This document shows, in pieces, positions 44,101 through 56,100 of a DNA stretch of 64,000 bases. The notes under the pieces are model-generated. The model ran no database searches. It was not told where the DNA came from and was given only the letters and a program-made list of their open reading frames with translations. Position 1 is the first letter of the stretch, and each line of letters opens with the position of its first letter. The stretch comes from Pyrrhosoma nymphula (Eukaryota > Arthropoda > Insecta > Odonata > Coenagrionidae): positions 51,683,559-51,747,558 of the forward strand of contig OY754332.1 in NCBI GenBank assembly GCA_963573305.1, in the 5' to 3' direction. The position numbers and the translations under genes were made by a program.

Positions 44101-47100
44101 ATGTCATTATCTTATTAATATTTTCCACTTACTTCCAGCGCCTTTCACGCGTACTTGCGCCTGCGATGGTTTCTGAAACAAATGTTTGCTATTACTAAAT
44201 TATTTTCTCTGCATAAGCTGTCGTCTCACTGAGGTCATTGTTCTAGGCCCATACTCCATTCCCATCCTTAACTTTTTTCATTATTGCATTGCAACCCTTC
44301 ATCATCATGGTTTTCTTTCTCTAGATTGTCTCAATTGTTCCGGCGAGCAGTTCGTGTGAGTCATCTAAGTCTTACTCCCGAAGTCCACTTTTCGACGTGT
44401 ACTCATGTACCACAGTTAAATTTCCGGGTCTGCTTTTATCTTCTATCTTTCTTATAGAATAATATCACAGTTAATAAATCTGGCTTTTGTGGTGGCTAGA
44501 GTGGTTTTAATCATACGTTTTCATGGTAATTATATCGAATCACTGTTTCCATTCGGGTCTTCCCCTTCGTACCACTACAAGCCCTGATATTTTCATTATG
44601 TTTATTTTAATTCAATGTTAAATACACCCATCGTTAGTTACGGATAATGTAACACACTCAGGTTAACACAAACAATCACGTTGCGGCTTATGAAAATTAA
44701 GGTGTATGTATTTTGAACCCTTAAAATTAATCTATCTTTGTTTACAGTGTAATAGGTTCTTCCTTTGTGGGGATAACTCAATCTGTAAGACTTCGTTTCA
44801 CTGTTAGAAGCGGTTCAGACACGCCACTACCTCGAAAAACCCGCAGTTGTCCTTTTTGATTCATTATAAACTTAAATTATGCTCTATGTTTAGGATCAAT
44901 CCTTTCAAGTTCGCTTATCCAGGCGGTGACCTCAGATTAGCTTGGGAAGGATTTTCCCTGCCACCACTAAGGACATTCATTTCAAAAGGAGAAGCATTTG
45001 GAATCGTTGATTATGGAGCAGAATGATCGTTTTTCGAAGAATATTACCTTTTGATTTTATTGCATGAACCAAATGTGGCTCCAATGCACCCTCAGGGATT
45101 CATTTTCAAACATAAGTCTGATGCTGAATAGAGTCATTCTTTGTGTTCCTACTTCCGGGAATTTTACGTCACGTCGGTTGACTTGCTAGACAACAGTGTC
45201 TCCACTCATCCCGAAGGCGTCTTCATAGAATTTCTCCTCTTGTACGGGAGGAGATCTCGACCAGAAGACGTTTCTAGGATGAGAAGTGAAACCGACGCGA
45301 CTGAAATCCCGGAAGAAGAATGAAGCCATCATCTGGCAAACAGCACGAAAGCCCTCGAGAAACGCAATCACTTGTATTACTTGGGGAATAGGTGCGGCAT
45401 TTTCTAAGTGTTAAAGATAAAACGAATGTAGGGGCTTTGCTTCATGATTCGAGAGGGGTTTTTCACTTCGCCAAAATGTACTATTTAGTGCACTGATTAC
45501 TGCACTGTACTGCACCACAGTCTATACAGTCGCGTCATGCCATGTAATTTTCCCTATACAGACTTGTAGCGCGCCGATGCAAGCGCCTCTAGTGGTGAAC
45601 GTGTATAACTACTTTCATTACGGTGTAAATGAAGCTAACTTTTGCTCACTTTCGCCAACATTTGCATTGCCTTCTAAACATTTTATTTTTGCGGGTAATG
45701 CTTTATGTTAACGGCTTTTCCATCCTTTTTAAACTATCGTAATCTCGTTCAGAGCACCGATGTCACACAATCGTTCGCGGAATAAATGGTCCATTCAATG
45801 GTTAGACATTTCAAAGAAGGAGCAAAACTTTCTTCAATTTTTGAAATATGTACAGAGTAGTTTGTTACCCCAGTCTAGCACTTATGGCTTATGACATAAC
45901 GTACGTCTGTTCTGACTTTTTAAGTGGCATAAAGACAAAATAGGAAGCACATGTACAGGTATTTATTGAGGTCACTATTACATTTTTGTATTTGCTGTGA
46001 GGAATGAAAACACAAAAGGATCTATGGAACAATACTTTTTCATACATTTAATTCAAGTCAGTAACTTGTATTATTCACCTTTAAGTATTTTTTATACATT
46101 CGATTTTTGTAGCTAGAGAGACCCTGATTTTTTTATTTCAAATATAAAATAAATGCATGTCCTTACAAAGATTCTATTGAGCAAATGTTTCACGTGAGTT
46201 GCATATTTTTGGAAGGGGCATTTTGTTTGATTCGTAAATCACATTCCCATAAGATGCCCTATTTGTTTTAAATAACAACACAATGAGTATTACTTATCAA
46301 TGATGATGAACATTCCTCGAAAAAGGAATTCAGTTCCTCACTGCACAATATAAGACTGAAGAAATTTCACTACTTTGAAAGTTTTTAAAATATGTTAATA
46401 AATTTTTTCCTCGGATATTATCTTCTATTTTCATGAGGAAGTACCTACATTCACAATAATGAAGTGATATCAGTTTTCTCAGAAAATAGCCCAAAAACAT
46501 ATATCATTCACAAGAAATCATGTTATGACCACACTTCTTTCAAGCTATCAAGGATTGCTTCCTGGCTATCGAATACTTCACTGCCGTAGGAAGAATTTAG
46601 CTTCAGAAACGATTTAAAAACCAAAGATTGACATAGGAGTAGCCTTGTAGCGGACAACAGAGAAAAATTCTCCAAAAAGTCTTGATTCATTTTTCTTGTT
46701 TCTTGACATCTTTCTAAAGGGCTTTGGTTCTCAGCTCTTTCCAAATATTTTGCAGAGTTGATATTTAGAAGCCAAATTTCAACAAATATTACCTTTTATG
46801 GATTTATTATCATTTACTTTATGGTCAATTAACCTGATTTACCCCAGCCAATTTTTCATTACCTCGGGGGCTTCAATGTGTTCATATTCATCTGTGGTAG
46901 TAACTATCAGTGTCGCAGCTGAAATAATGCCGTGGGAGTTGAAAATATTGGATAAATCATCTACGTTTTTACACATTTTGGTGTTTCCAGGCATTAATCC
47001 ACAAGAAATAAGACTGATATGGCTGATACTTCTGTAGAATGACGTAGTATATGTGGTGAACTGGCCTTCGGATATTATCTTCTATTTTCATGAGGAAGTA

Positions 47101-50100
47101 CCTACATTCACAATAATGAAGTGATATCAGTTTTCTCAGAAAATAGCCCAAAAACATATATCATTCACAAGAAATCATGTTATGACCACACTTCTTTCAA
47201 GCTATCAAGGATTGCTTCCTGGCTATCGAATACTTCACTGCCGTAGGAAGAATTTAGCTTCAGAAACGATTTAAAAACCAAAGATTGACATAGGAGTAGC
47301 CTTGTAGCGGACAACAGAGAAAAATTCTCCAAAAAGTCTTGATTCATTTTTCTTGTTTCTTGACATCTTTCTAAAGGGCTTTGGTTCTCAGCTCTTTCCA
47401 AATATTTTGCAGAGTTGATATTTAGAAGCCAAATTTCAACAAATATTACCTTTTATGGATTTATTATCATTTACTTTATGGTCAATTAACCTGATTTACC
47501 CCAGCCAATTTTTCATTACCTCGGGGGCTTCAATGTGTTCATATTCATCTGTGGTAGTAACTATCAGTGTCGCAGCTGAAATAATGCCGTGGGAGTTGAA
47601 AATATTGGATAAATCATCTACGTTTTTACACATTTTGGTGTTTCCAGGCATTAATCCACAAGAAATAAGACTGATATGGCTGATACTTCTGTAGAATGAC
47701 GTAGTATATGTGGTGAACTGGCCTTCAATTTGGAGAAGACGGGGAGTTAGCAGGGGGAGTTACTGCTTTTTAAACTATGGGCAAGTCTGACTGTATTCAT
47801 AGAATCCAGGGAGAACTATTCACAAATGACCTCCAATGAGATCAACACTCTAATTCCACTTTTTAATAGATGGAAACAATCATATTAAAATAGGTCATTT
47901 CTGTAACTATTCAGCAAATGAGGAAAAATTTAAAAATAGTATAATTTCCTGCATAAAAATCTAAGATAAATCAGTTGATATTTTTATTGACTTACGCATC
48001 AGAACAAAGTTTGAACCCTGGTCAGTCACACATGTCTTCACGGTAAACGCTGGTTTAGAAAGTATTTCAAGAGTAGTTTTGAAAACCTTTTGAAAAAATT
48101 TGTATTTTATAGACTGGCAGGAGAAATAGATACCCTATAGGCTTCCTTAAGTTATAAAACAATCCCTTTATCATTAGCAGTAAAGCTGGACTTGTTATGT
48201 TACTGCTTCTGAAGAAACCCAAGTCCTCTAAGCCACAGACATAATCTACACTATTATTGTACAACAAATGCCTCGCAACTGCTATTTTATCTATGCTCAA
48301 ACTAACCAACCTTTGGTCCTATTTCAAGTTCTTTGCCTTCTCTTTAAAAAGCATAAACACTCTTAGATCCAGGCCACTTTTGGTATTTATTCCCTCAACT
48401 TACTGTTGCTACATACAAATAGAGGATAGATTAAAATGTTCGGAAAAAATGTGTAACCTTAAGGCACAGTATAAACTAATAAAAGAAATAAGATCAGGTT
48501 TAACTTTGTGGAATTCCATTTTATAACAATAAATGATGATGATGCACATGCATTGAAATCCGGTTTGTGCATAATTGTATTGACCAAAATTGTGGATTGT
48601 AAAAGTTTTATTTGTTGTTATACACAGTCTATACTATTTGTTTAGACTGTGCTTAAGGACTGCGATACAGGAGACTCAGTGAAAAACATTTGGTATCACT
48701 GAACTTATGAGATCCATGACCACGAAATATAATCCCTATTAATTTCCAGGCAAAATGTTTTTAAACAGTTTTTGGCTATATCTTGCACTTCCGCAATATA
48801 TCTTCCATCTTTAATTACCCTGACCATCTCCTACCTACCACCAGTACATCTCAATCTACTCTTAATTCGAAGAACTGTTATGTTATTCCTCAAAAAAGAA
48901 ATCTCTTACTCTCTTTAGTGAGTTCTTAATTTCCTGGTTTAGAACTATGGACATACAAATAAAAATTACTCACTCATTGGATGATCCTGTTGTAACTGTA
49001 TATCAGAGAAAAATGTGCCATGATTGGCAGAAACTGGGTGAAAAGAAACATGTTAGTAACGCTAAAAAATCTATAGAAGGATACTTTCTTTATATGTATA
49101 TAAGAGGAGATTGGTATCTAGAGTTTTTCCTCGGGAAGACTGTCTTTCAGGCAGGTAACTTCCGTTGAAAGCTTATTAGAGACGGATTATTGGGTATATC
49201 AAATATTATGAGGACAGCGGTTAGCACCAATCTCTTTTTATCAACTGGCTGTCTTCAAAATGCCCCGAACAGAGCAAATAATTTTGTGCACAAGTAAGCG
49301 GCATTTTTCCCGTTTCAATCTTTTCTGCGGCAATGGGTGACCCGTCGTATGCACGGTAATGATCATAATAAATTACATTAGCGTGCTAAAATAAAAGAAT
49401 TAGAGAGCGCTCACGTTTTGTGAGCTTCAAAAATATCAAGAGCACCAACCAACCTGTAATGATACTTAGGGAATCGGAAAAAATGACACTCCTGAATTGC
49501 ATTACCGATTTCTGCTGCAGTATTATTTAATAAAAATCAAATGTGAAAACACTGTACGCAGTCGCAGCACTCAGCACACAGTCTCAATCAAAGCCGGTAT
49601 GACATCCAAAGTACGGTATTGTATCGCGAGATTGAAATACAGGATGAGTTTGAACGGTTGTTTCTAGTACGCTTGAACTGCGTTTTATTCTCACTGTTGC
49701 CTTTTAACGCAATATAATCCTAAAAGGGGAGACATTATCAAATATTATCTACAAAAGGAATAATACCATTACATCACGAAGAAGAAAATAGGTTCTAGTT
49801 CCAGTGCGCGAAAGTGTATGTAATCACCCCACATTACGGTAGTTATACACGTTCGCCGCTTGGGGCGCTACTAACAGCTAGCTGCAAGAATTGTGTCCGT
49901 CTTGTCGCGACTGTATAGACTGTGACTGCACTGCACTGACTGCCTGCGACCTGCCCAGAATAAGATGATGTCGTTAGGAATATACCATTGAATCCTAAGT
50001 TAATGCCAATAAAAATAGCAGTCCTAATAAAAAAGTGTTCATTTTTTATATTCTGCGTTTTGCTTTGGTATTTCACTTTTAATGTAAATGAATGCGCACA

Positions 50101-53100
50101 TCCTTACTAATTTTGATGACTCTAGTGTGGTATCTCAATTTTATATTTCTGCCAATAGCTTTAGTGGTATTTCGGTGAATATTATATTGGTGCTAATGAT
50201 ATAATTTTTCATTCTTAACAGATCTTCGGGAATAGATCCATGTTTGAAAGAGAATCATGCAGTGATACTGGACGAACCCCGGCGGAGTTTCAACTGGGCC
50301 ATCGAGGAGGGCTCCAAGCCCCTTTGCGACAGCCACCTGGCTCCCGGCTGGTACCGCTTTCAGTCCGCCGCGGGCACTTCAATACCCACCGGCTGCCCCC
50401 CACTGGATCACTGCGGCACGGCGTATCCCATTTGGCACCGTGGTAGGTTCCGCATTGGTGTATCGGCTTCCGTCAATAGATGCGGCCGCCTCTTGGCCCT
50501 GCAAAAAGGGTCCGAGCCTAAATCAAGGAATTCCTATCAACTAAATCTTGAAATTCTGTCTTGACATAATTTATATTCGACGCTGTAATAACGCGGAGAA
50601 TATAAGTTGTGCCAAATTTTACCACTACCACTTAGAAGTATAAGGAATATTCAGCATCTCTTTCATAACTGTATAATATCGCCGTTAGCGCTAATTTCAT
50701 AATGAGTGTAGCGTTTTGCTGAGAATGGAGGGTCCTGAGCTCAAAACCCGTTTGAAGTCCCTTTGGAGAGTCCCATTTGAATTCTGTAATGAACGATTTT
50801 CTGGTAGCCACCTCATCTTTGGAAATCGCTTATAGCATGAATGGCTTTCAGTTCAAAACGATGTGAGCTCTACCTCACCTATCAAATCAGAGCAGCCTTC
50901 GGCTTGTTACTGCAGTACTTTCACTGCACTTAATTGCTTTTCCCTTTTTGGTATCGGTACTTTTTTACCTATGACCAATATTTGCATGTGTCCTGAAAGA
51001 TCTATTCTTTCTAGTGAGTATTGGTTATAATGGCTCTGGTTGCAAAGGCCTGTACGCAAATGAATAGACTCGATTTTCCCTGCCCATCAAAATTTCATGC
51101 ACACCATTTAACCCACTTGATTTTTAAACTCCATGATACCGTATTTAGGCGCAGTTCTTTACTTGAAAACATTGGCGAAGAACTAAGATTATCCTCCAAA
51201 CTTTTAGCTCTGGATTATGTCTATTTTTATTCATGTGTATCTTTTGAATGCCAATCACCCAAGCGGCTGTGCGGGTGGCGGGGATTGTGGACTGGAGCGC
51301 ACGCATTTTCATCACCTCATTGCCGAGGTGATGAAATCATCACTTCGCGCTCGATTTATGCGTAAGCGAAATTAAGCACAGAGACCCTCATTAAATATCT
51401 GTCCGTGACAACATGATCATAATGGCGAAAAAAGTGATTCGTGGTTTTTCATACCAGATTTCATTTTCTCTATTTGGGATTCGTGGTTTTTCATACCAGA
51501 TTTCATTCCCTCTATTTGGGCGCGGAGACATTTGACTCAGGGCGCAAAACTCTTTCAATTAAAATAGCAGAGGTAATTAAAGATCTAAATAGTAGAGCAA
51601 GTTATCTGCACCGAGTTTTTATTTTAAACAATAACCTTTGGATATATTTACTAGTCTGCTACTCACAGGACCATTTGCTTTATTGAAGCAAAAGGTAGAT
51701 GATTATCAATGAAAAATAATTACTTCCAACATTTTTATTTAAAAATCCTTTTCATTTGCTTCCAGGCCAGATACCTTCTGCAACTGAGGGAATTGTGAAC
51801 AGTATAGGATGCGGGCATGTAGGAGACGACTGTTGCAAAGTCCAACTTCCCATCCTCTTGAAAAACTGTTCTACCTCTGTTGTCTACTTCCTTCAGCCTA
51901 CACCTTCATGTCATATGGCTTACTGTGCTGGGTACATGGTCCCATGTCCACGTGGTCTTGTTTCAAATACTGGATTCACTCCCTGCCAGTGTAAGTATAT
52001 GTTCTTCCACAAACTGATGTTTAAAATCAGAGCCGTAAATGAAATCACGAAAAAGAAATACCTAGCGTTGACTCGGCAGCTAATCCTGGTTTCATGGTTT
52101 ACAGTTCTGCCTTTGTACACATCTAATTATTCAGGACAAGATTTGTTGTGTACATTTCTCATTTTTAATCAACATTCTCTTATGTTAAAACACATAGGGT
52201 CTGTTTTCTGGGTGTTAACAAATAAAAAATTAAGAAATGCTCAAATTGGTTTTAAGCAACAATTATATTCAACCAAAATACCAGAAGATAGTAATTTGGA
52301 CAGTGAAAAGAGTAATTGTTATGAAAGCTGGAGTGTAGGCTTTAGTAGCTTTTGATAGATGCTTATGTGACTTTTGTGTTTTGCTGCGATGGGAGCATTT
52401 TGTGTCTCAACGTTTCCCTCGCGTTGCAGAGAGCGTCTTCAGGAGCGTCTTTGCTGATGCTTTGCTTTACTTTTTGCCGTCTTTGCTTTACTGATGGGAT
52501 CATTTTGAGATTCAACGTTTCCCTCGCGTTGGAGCGAGTGTCTTAAGGAGCAAAGACGCTCCTGAAGACGCTCGCTGCAACGCGAGGGAAACGTTGAGCC
52601 ACAATATGCTCCCATCGCAGCAAAACTCGAAAGACACATCAGCATCTGTCATGAAAGCTGTTCATTACCCCACATGCTCAAAACAAATATAATAATAAGT
52701 AAAGTTGGTTAAGAGGAATTTTAAATTTCTATTGTAAAATCATTGGTATGAATATGGGTTTTCAGTGAGATGAATTATGTGTTCCATTCTCTCTACCTAA
52801 ACTTTTTGGAGTGACTTTAACATTGTTTCTTTTCATTCAGGAGGCAGTACTTAATTTCCAGGGTTAAAGTTATTTTTAAGCATTCACACACTCAATTACG
52901 CGCTACTTTATTCATTTCAATAAGCTTAGAAGAATGCATGGGAGGTTGGTGACAAGATGTCTAGAGGAAGCTCCTGTTCTGTTTCCGTTAGAATAACTTC
53001 CGCGTTCCGCTGTGTTCGTTCAAATTTTCGTTGACGACGCTTCGCTTCCATTGCTATGCGCATCTACATATCAGAATCCAAAATTCCGACCCGATCATTG

Positions 53101-56100
53101 CAGGACGCATCTTCAAATCAGGATCCAAATTCAAATCCTGATCTGAAGAAGCTACCTGCAATGGATGCGAAACGTCGTCGCCCGAATAAGTGAACAACCG
53201 CAGTGAAACCCGAAATTCCTCCTACCTTAGACACGTGTGATGTGCTGTGAAACTCTCCAGAATGCATCTCCTTTTTTTTTTTACCTGTGTCTCAACATGA
53301 AAAGGAATAGTATTATTTTCAAAAGAATTTAGATTAAATACATGCATGCTTAGTGGAATATGTAGTACATTTTAATGTTTTGGGCAAAAAAAATTTGCAT
53401 TACAAAGTTACAATATTCACAAAAAAGTCGTTGTTATCCATTAATTTGAAAACCTACATGGTTGCTTAGATTATATTGTGATGTTTCCCGTTCAAACTAA
53501 TTGCAGACTTGAAGCATTGTCAAGTGCATATATAGTAGTGCATATGCTGTTGATCAGGTGATATCTCTTATGCTCATTTGAGGTAAATGAATGGATAGTA
53601 AAATCCGACATGTTCATCTTTTCCATATCATTTTTAACGAGAAAAATATTAATATTTTCAATTGCATTTACTTGCTAATACAATTTTTGCAGAGGCTAAT
53701 TGCTGTGTATGTCCATGCAATACTTGTCTTGTTCGGTCAATTATTTAGTTAGTCAATGCTAAAATTTACCTCCGTTAATCGGTCAAAATACTATGTATTA
53801 TATCTTAATAGTACATATTACATTGTAAGTTAGGTAATTAATCTGTCAACCCCTTATTAAAGTTCATGCTTACATATTTTTCCCATTTGTAGTTGAAGTG
53901 GAATTGGTTGGTGTGAAAGTAGTCTCAAACCTAAATTCTGAAGGTCATCCACAAATTCACTGCATTGCTTTCTTGGAGAAAGTTACTGCTTTGGACACTC
54001 TCGTCATCGAGGTTGATTGGCTTTCTGGTGGTGCTGTCATTCATCAGCAGCTTTATCATCCAGCTGATTACAGCTATGCTGTATTGCCTCATCAGTTTTG
54101 GAAGCTTGGACAAACTGTAAGTTGCATATGGTGCAATGGGTGAATTAGGTATATGATGGGGATGATATTTTTTAGGAAGCATGTTCAATCAAAAAGCGGT
54201 TGGGAGTCGTATTTCCTGGGGTCAGATTGATGTAATTGGGACAGGAAAGACTGGTTTGCTCGATGAATCATAAAATGTTTTATGTGCTTTATTCAGACTT
54301 TTAAGGATTACTAGAAGACAGGAGGGCACGTACCTACATTTTCATGGACATATAACATAAAAAGATAAAAAGTGATTTATGAACAAAGTGTTCCGTAGCA
54401 TTTTTGTAATACATGTACCCAGAAAAACCAGTAATTAACTGCTAGTTACCTTTATTCTCAGCGACTGGTCTTATTCTGATATTTTTCATTTATTTTTATA
54501 TAAATATTTTTCCTTTTGTAAAACATTCGCAAATATGATCTAGAACCTCCAAATTCTCCTGATGCAGAGCAACAGTGAGCTGAGAAGCTAAGTGGATAGT
54601 TGCCCCCCATTCTTTTTCTTTCTATGGCCAATTTTTTAAATTTATTTTTGCGCATAAAAATTGTAAATTAGTCAAAGGGTGAAATATTATTACTGGGATT
54701 ATAACGCGTATTGATCCTCATGAAAGAGATAGCCTCCCTATTCCAATGATTACGCTAGAATGATATACCTGGTAAATCATTGAACTTAATTTATTTCAAA
54801 TCAAAACCTATACATAAAAAATTCAGGCCCATCAACTTAGAGCAGCAAATTTACAAAATAAAATATTGATATCATTTTCAAACCTTAATCCTGCTCTAAG
54901 TGAATTTGAGGTCATAATTTTTTTGGCAAGATTTCCTCATTGTTTTAATAGCTTTATTAGTCCTTAGATAAGAGAGAAATTTAATGAATGACAAACAAAT
55001 ACCCAACTATTGATTTTAAACTAAGTTAATAATTGTGATGAATGCATTTCATTAAATATTTAAGTCTTCAGTAACAATGAATTCCTTCCAGTTGCAATGC
55101 AGGGCAAGAGTTCGTCATATTTCCATCAACACGTACACACCACAGGTTACAAGTCCACCATTTTATGCTGGCATTCAGATAACTTCAAGAGCTCCCATTA
55201 TTGTACAAGAAGGTAAGTACGTGATACATTGCGTAGTTAAATTAACCTTTTTTTTATTTTTTTAGGGGCTGGCATTAATGGAGTGATATCTTTACTTTGC
55301 AGGTGGTCCAGAAGTTTACTTAGAGATGCGATCAACTGTGCCAGTTGGATGTCATGACGATGACTGTTGCATTCCATTCAAAGTTGCAGTACAGTATCCA
55401 GATGATACTCACTACTGTCCTTCTGGAGAGCCACTTGATAGGGTAATGGTATATTTTCTTACACATAGTTTTGGAAATATTTACATTTTATATTATTTAA
55501 AAGAATTATTTCGCTATAATGCTAAGTGCTTTCTGGGAGAGAGAAATTTCTTAATTTTCTAAAACTCGTCGCTTAATAGAACCATAGTCTTAACCATAAA
55601 TTTATCCAAAATTGTTCGTAACTATGACCGTTCAGAATAATATGGAGAACGGGGATCTCAGGGTCTTGCTTACCATCTGAGGTAACTTTATTTTTTAGAT
55701 ACCGATGCCAGTTTTTCCTTTGATGAAGTATGGGTATATTACGGCCTATGATATGATTTTAGGCATGAAACAGACATGATTGAATCATAAAAATACCTTG
55801 AATTTTTTTTCTCCTATAAGTTAGGGCTCAAGGAATGCACACATCACATTTGCAAAGATGACTGGAACACAACGCACAAAATTGCTCTTAGAAGTAAGCC
55901 AGATAATCTATATAGTGGGAATCAGCAACTTTCTCTGGAACTTGGAAGTTTAGCTCATAGCCACAGCATATGGTCGCATTATAAGCTTCCTCCTCAGCAG
56001 GTAATCCTTGATGACTTAAGGCTTAATGCTGTTGTCTTTTTTCTCTTCAGAAATGAATGACAAAACTAATGAGATCTTCTTCTTTCAGCTTCAAGTGGTT

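Larger units (their letters stand above)
45516..49924 (-). mobile_element. P-like (THAP-domain) DNA transposon with matching ends
   Basis: The outer ends are exact 19-bp inverted repeats: CACAGTCTATACAGTCGCG at 45516-45534 and its complement at 49906-49924. A further inverted subterminal block GAACGTGTATAACTA lies at 45598-45612 and 49840-49854. Both ends abut the 7-bp direct repeat ACTGCAC (45509-45515 and 49925-49931), consistent with the 7-8 bp target duplication of P elements, although the site itself is an ACTGCACT-type repeat. The 4.4-kb interior carries a minus-strand broken transposase. Confidence 0.85.
50443..51765. other. Intron 2
   Basis: AT-rich intron, GTAGGT to CTTCCAG. It contains the hairpin at 51307-51336 and the 42-bp tandem duplication at 51436-51519. 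A 114-codon frame at 51021-51365 shows no domain. Confidence 0.7.
51991..53892. other. Intron 3
   Basis: GTAAGT to TTTGTAG. It contains two inverted-repeat elements (52321-52660 and 53008-53202). The rest is AT-rich with nothing recognised. Confidence 0.7.

Noticed and set aside
43300..44400. Pyrimidine-rich tract as a minus-strand retroelement
   Set aside because: No reverse transcriptase or endonuclease motif could be read in any minus-strand frame.
46523..47694. Pairs of identical small frames 657 bases apart, as duplicated genes
   Set aside because: They are the two copies of the tandem unit within a broken P-like transposase, not host genes.
51021..51365. 114-codon frame in intron 2 as an extra VWDE exon
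   Set aside because: Exons 2 and 3 join in phase without it, and the frame shows no similarity to the family.
56051..56088. Alternative acceptor giving a longer exon 8
   Set aside because: Starting at 56051 in the required phase gives AAA then TGA, an immediate stop. The acceptor at 56088 keeps the frame.
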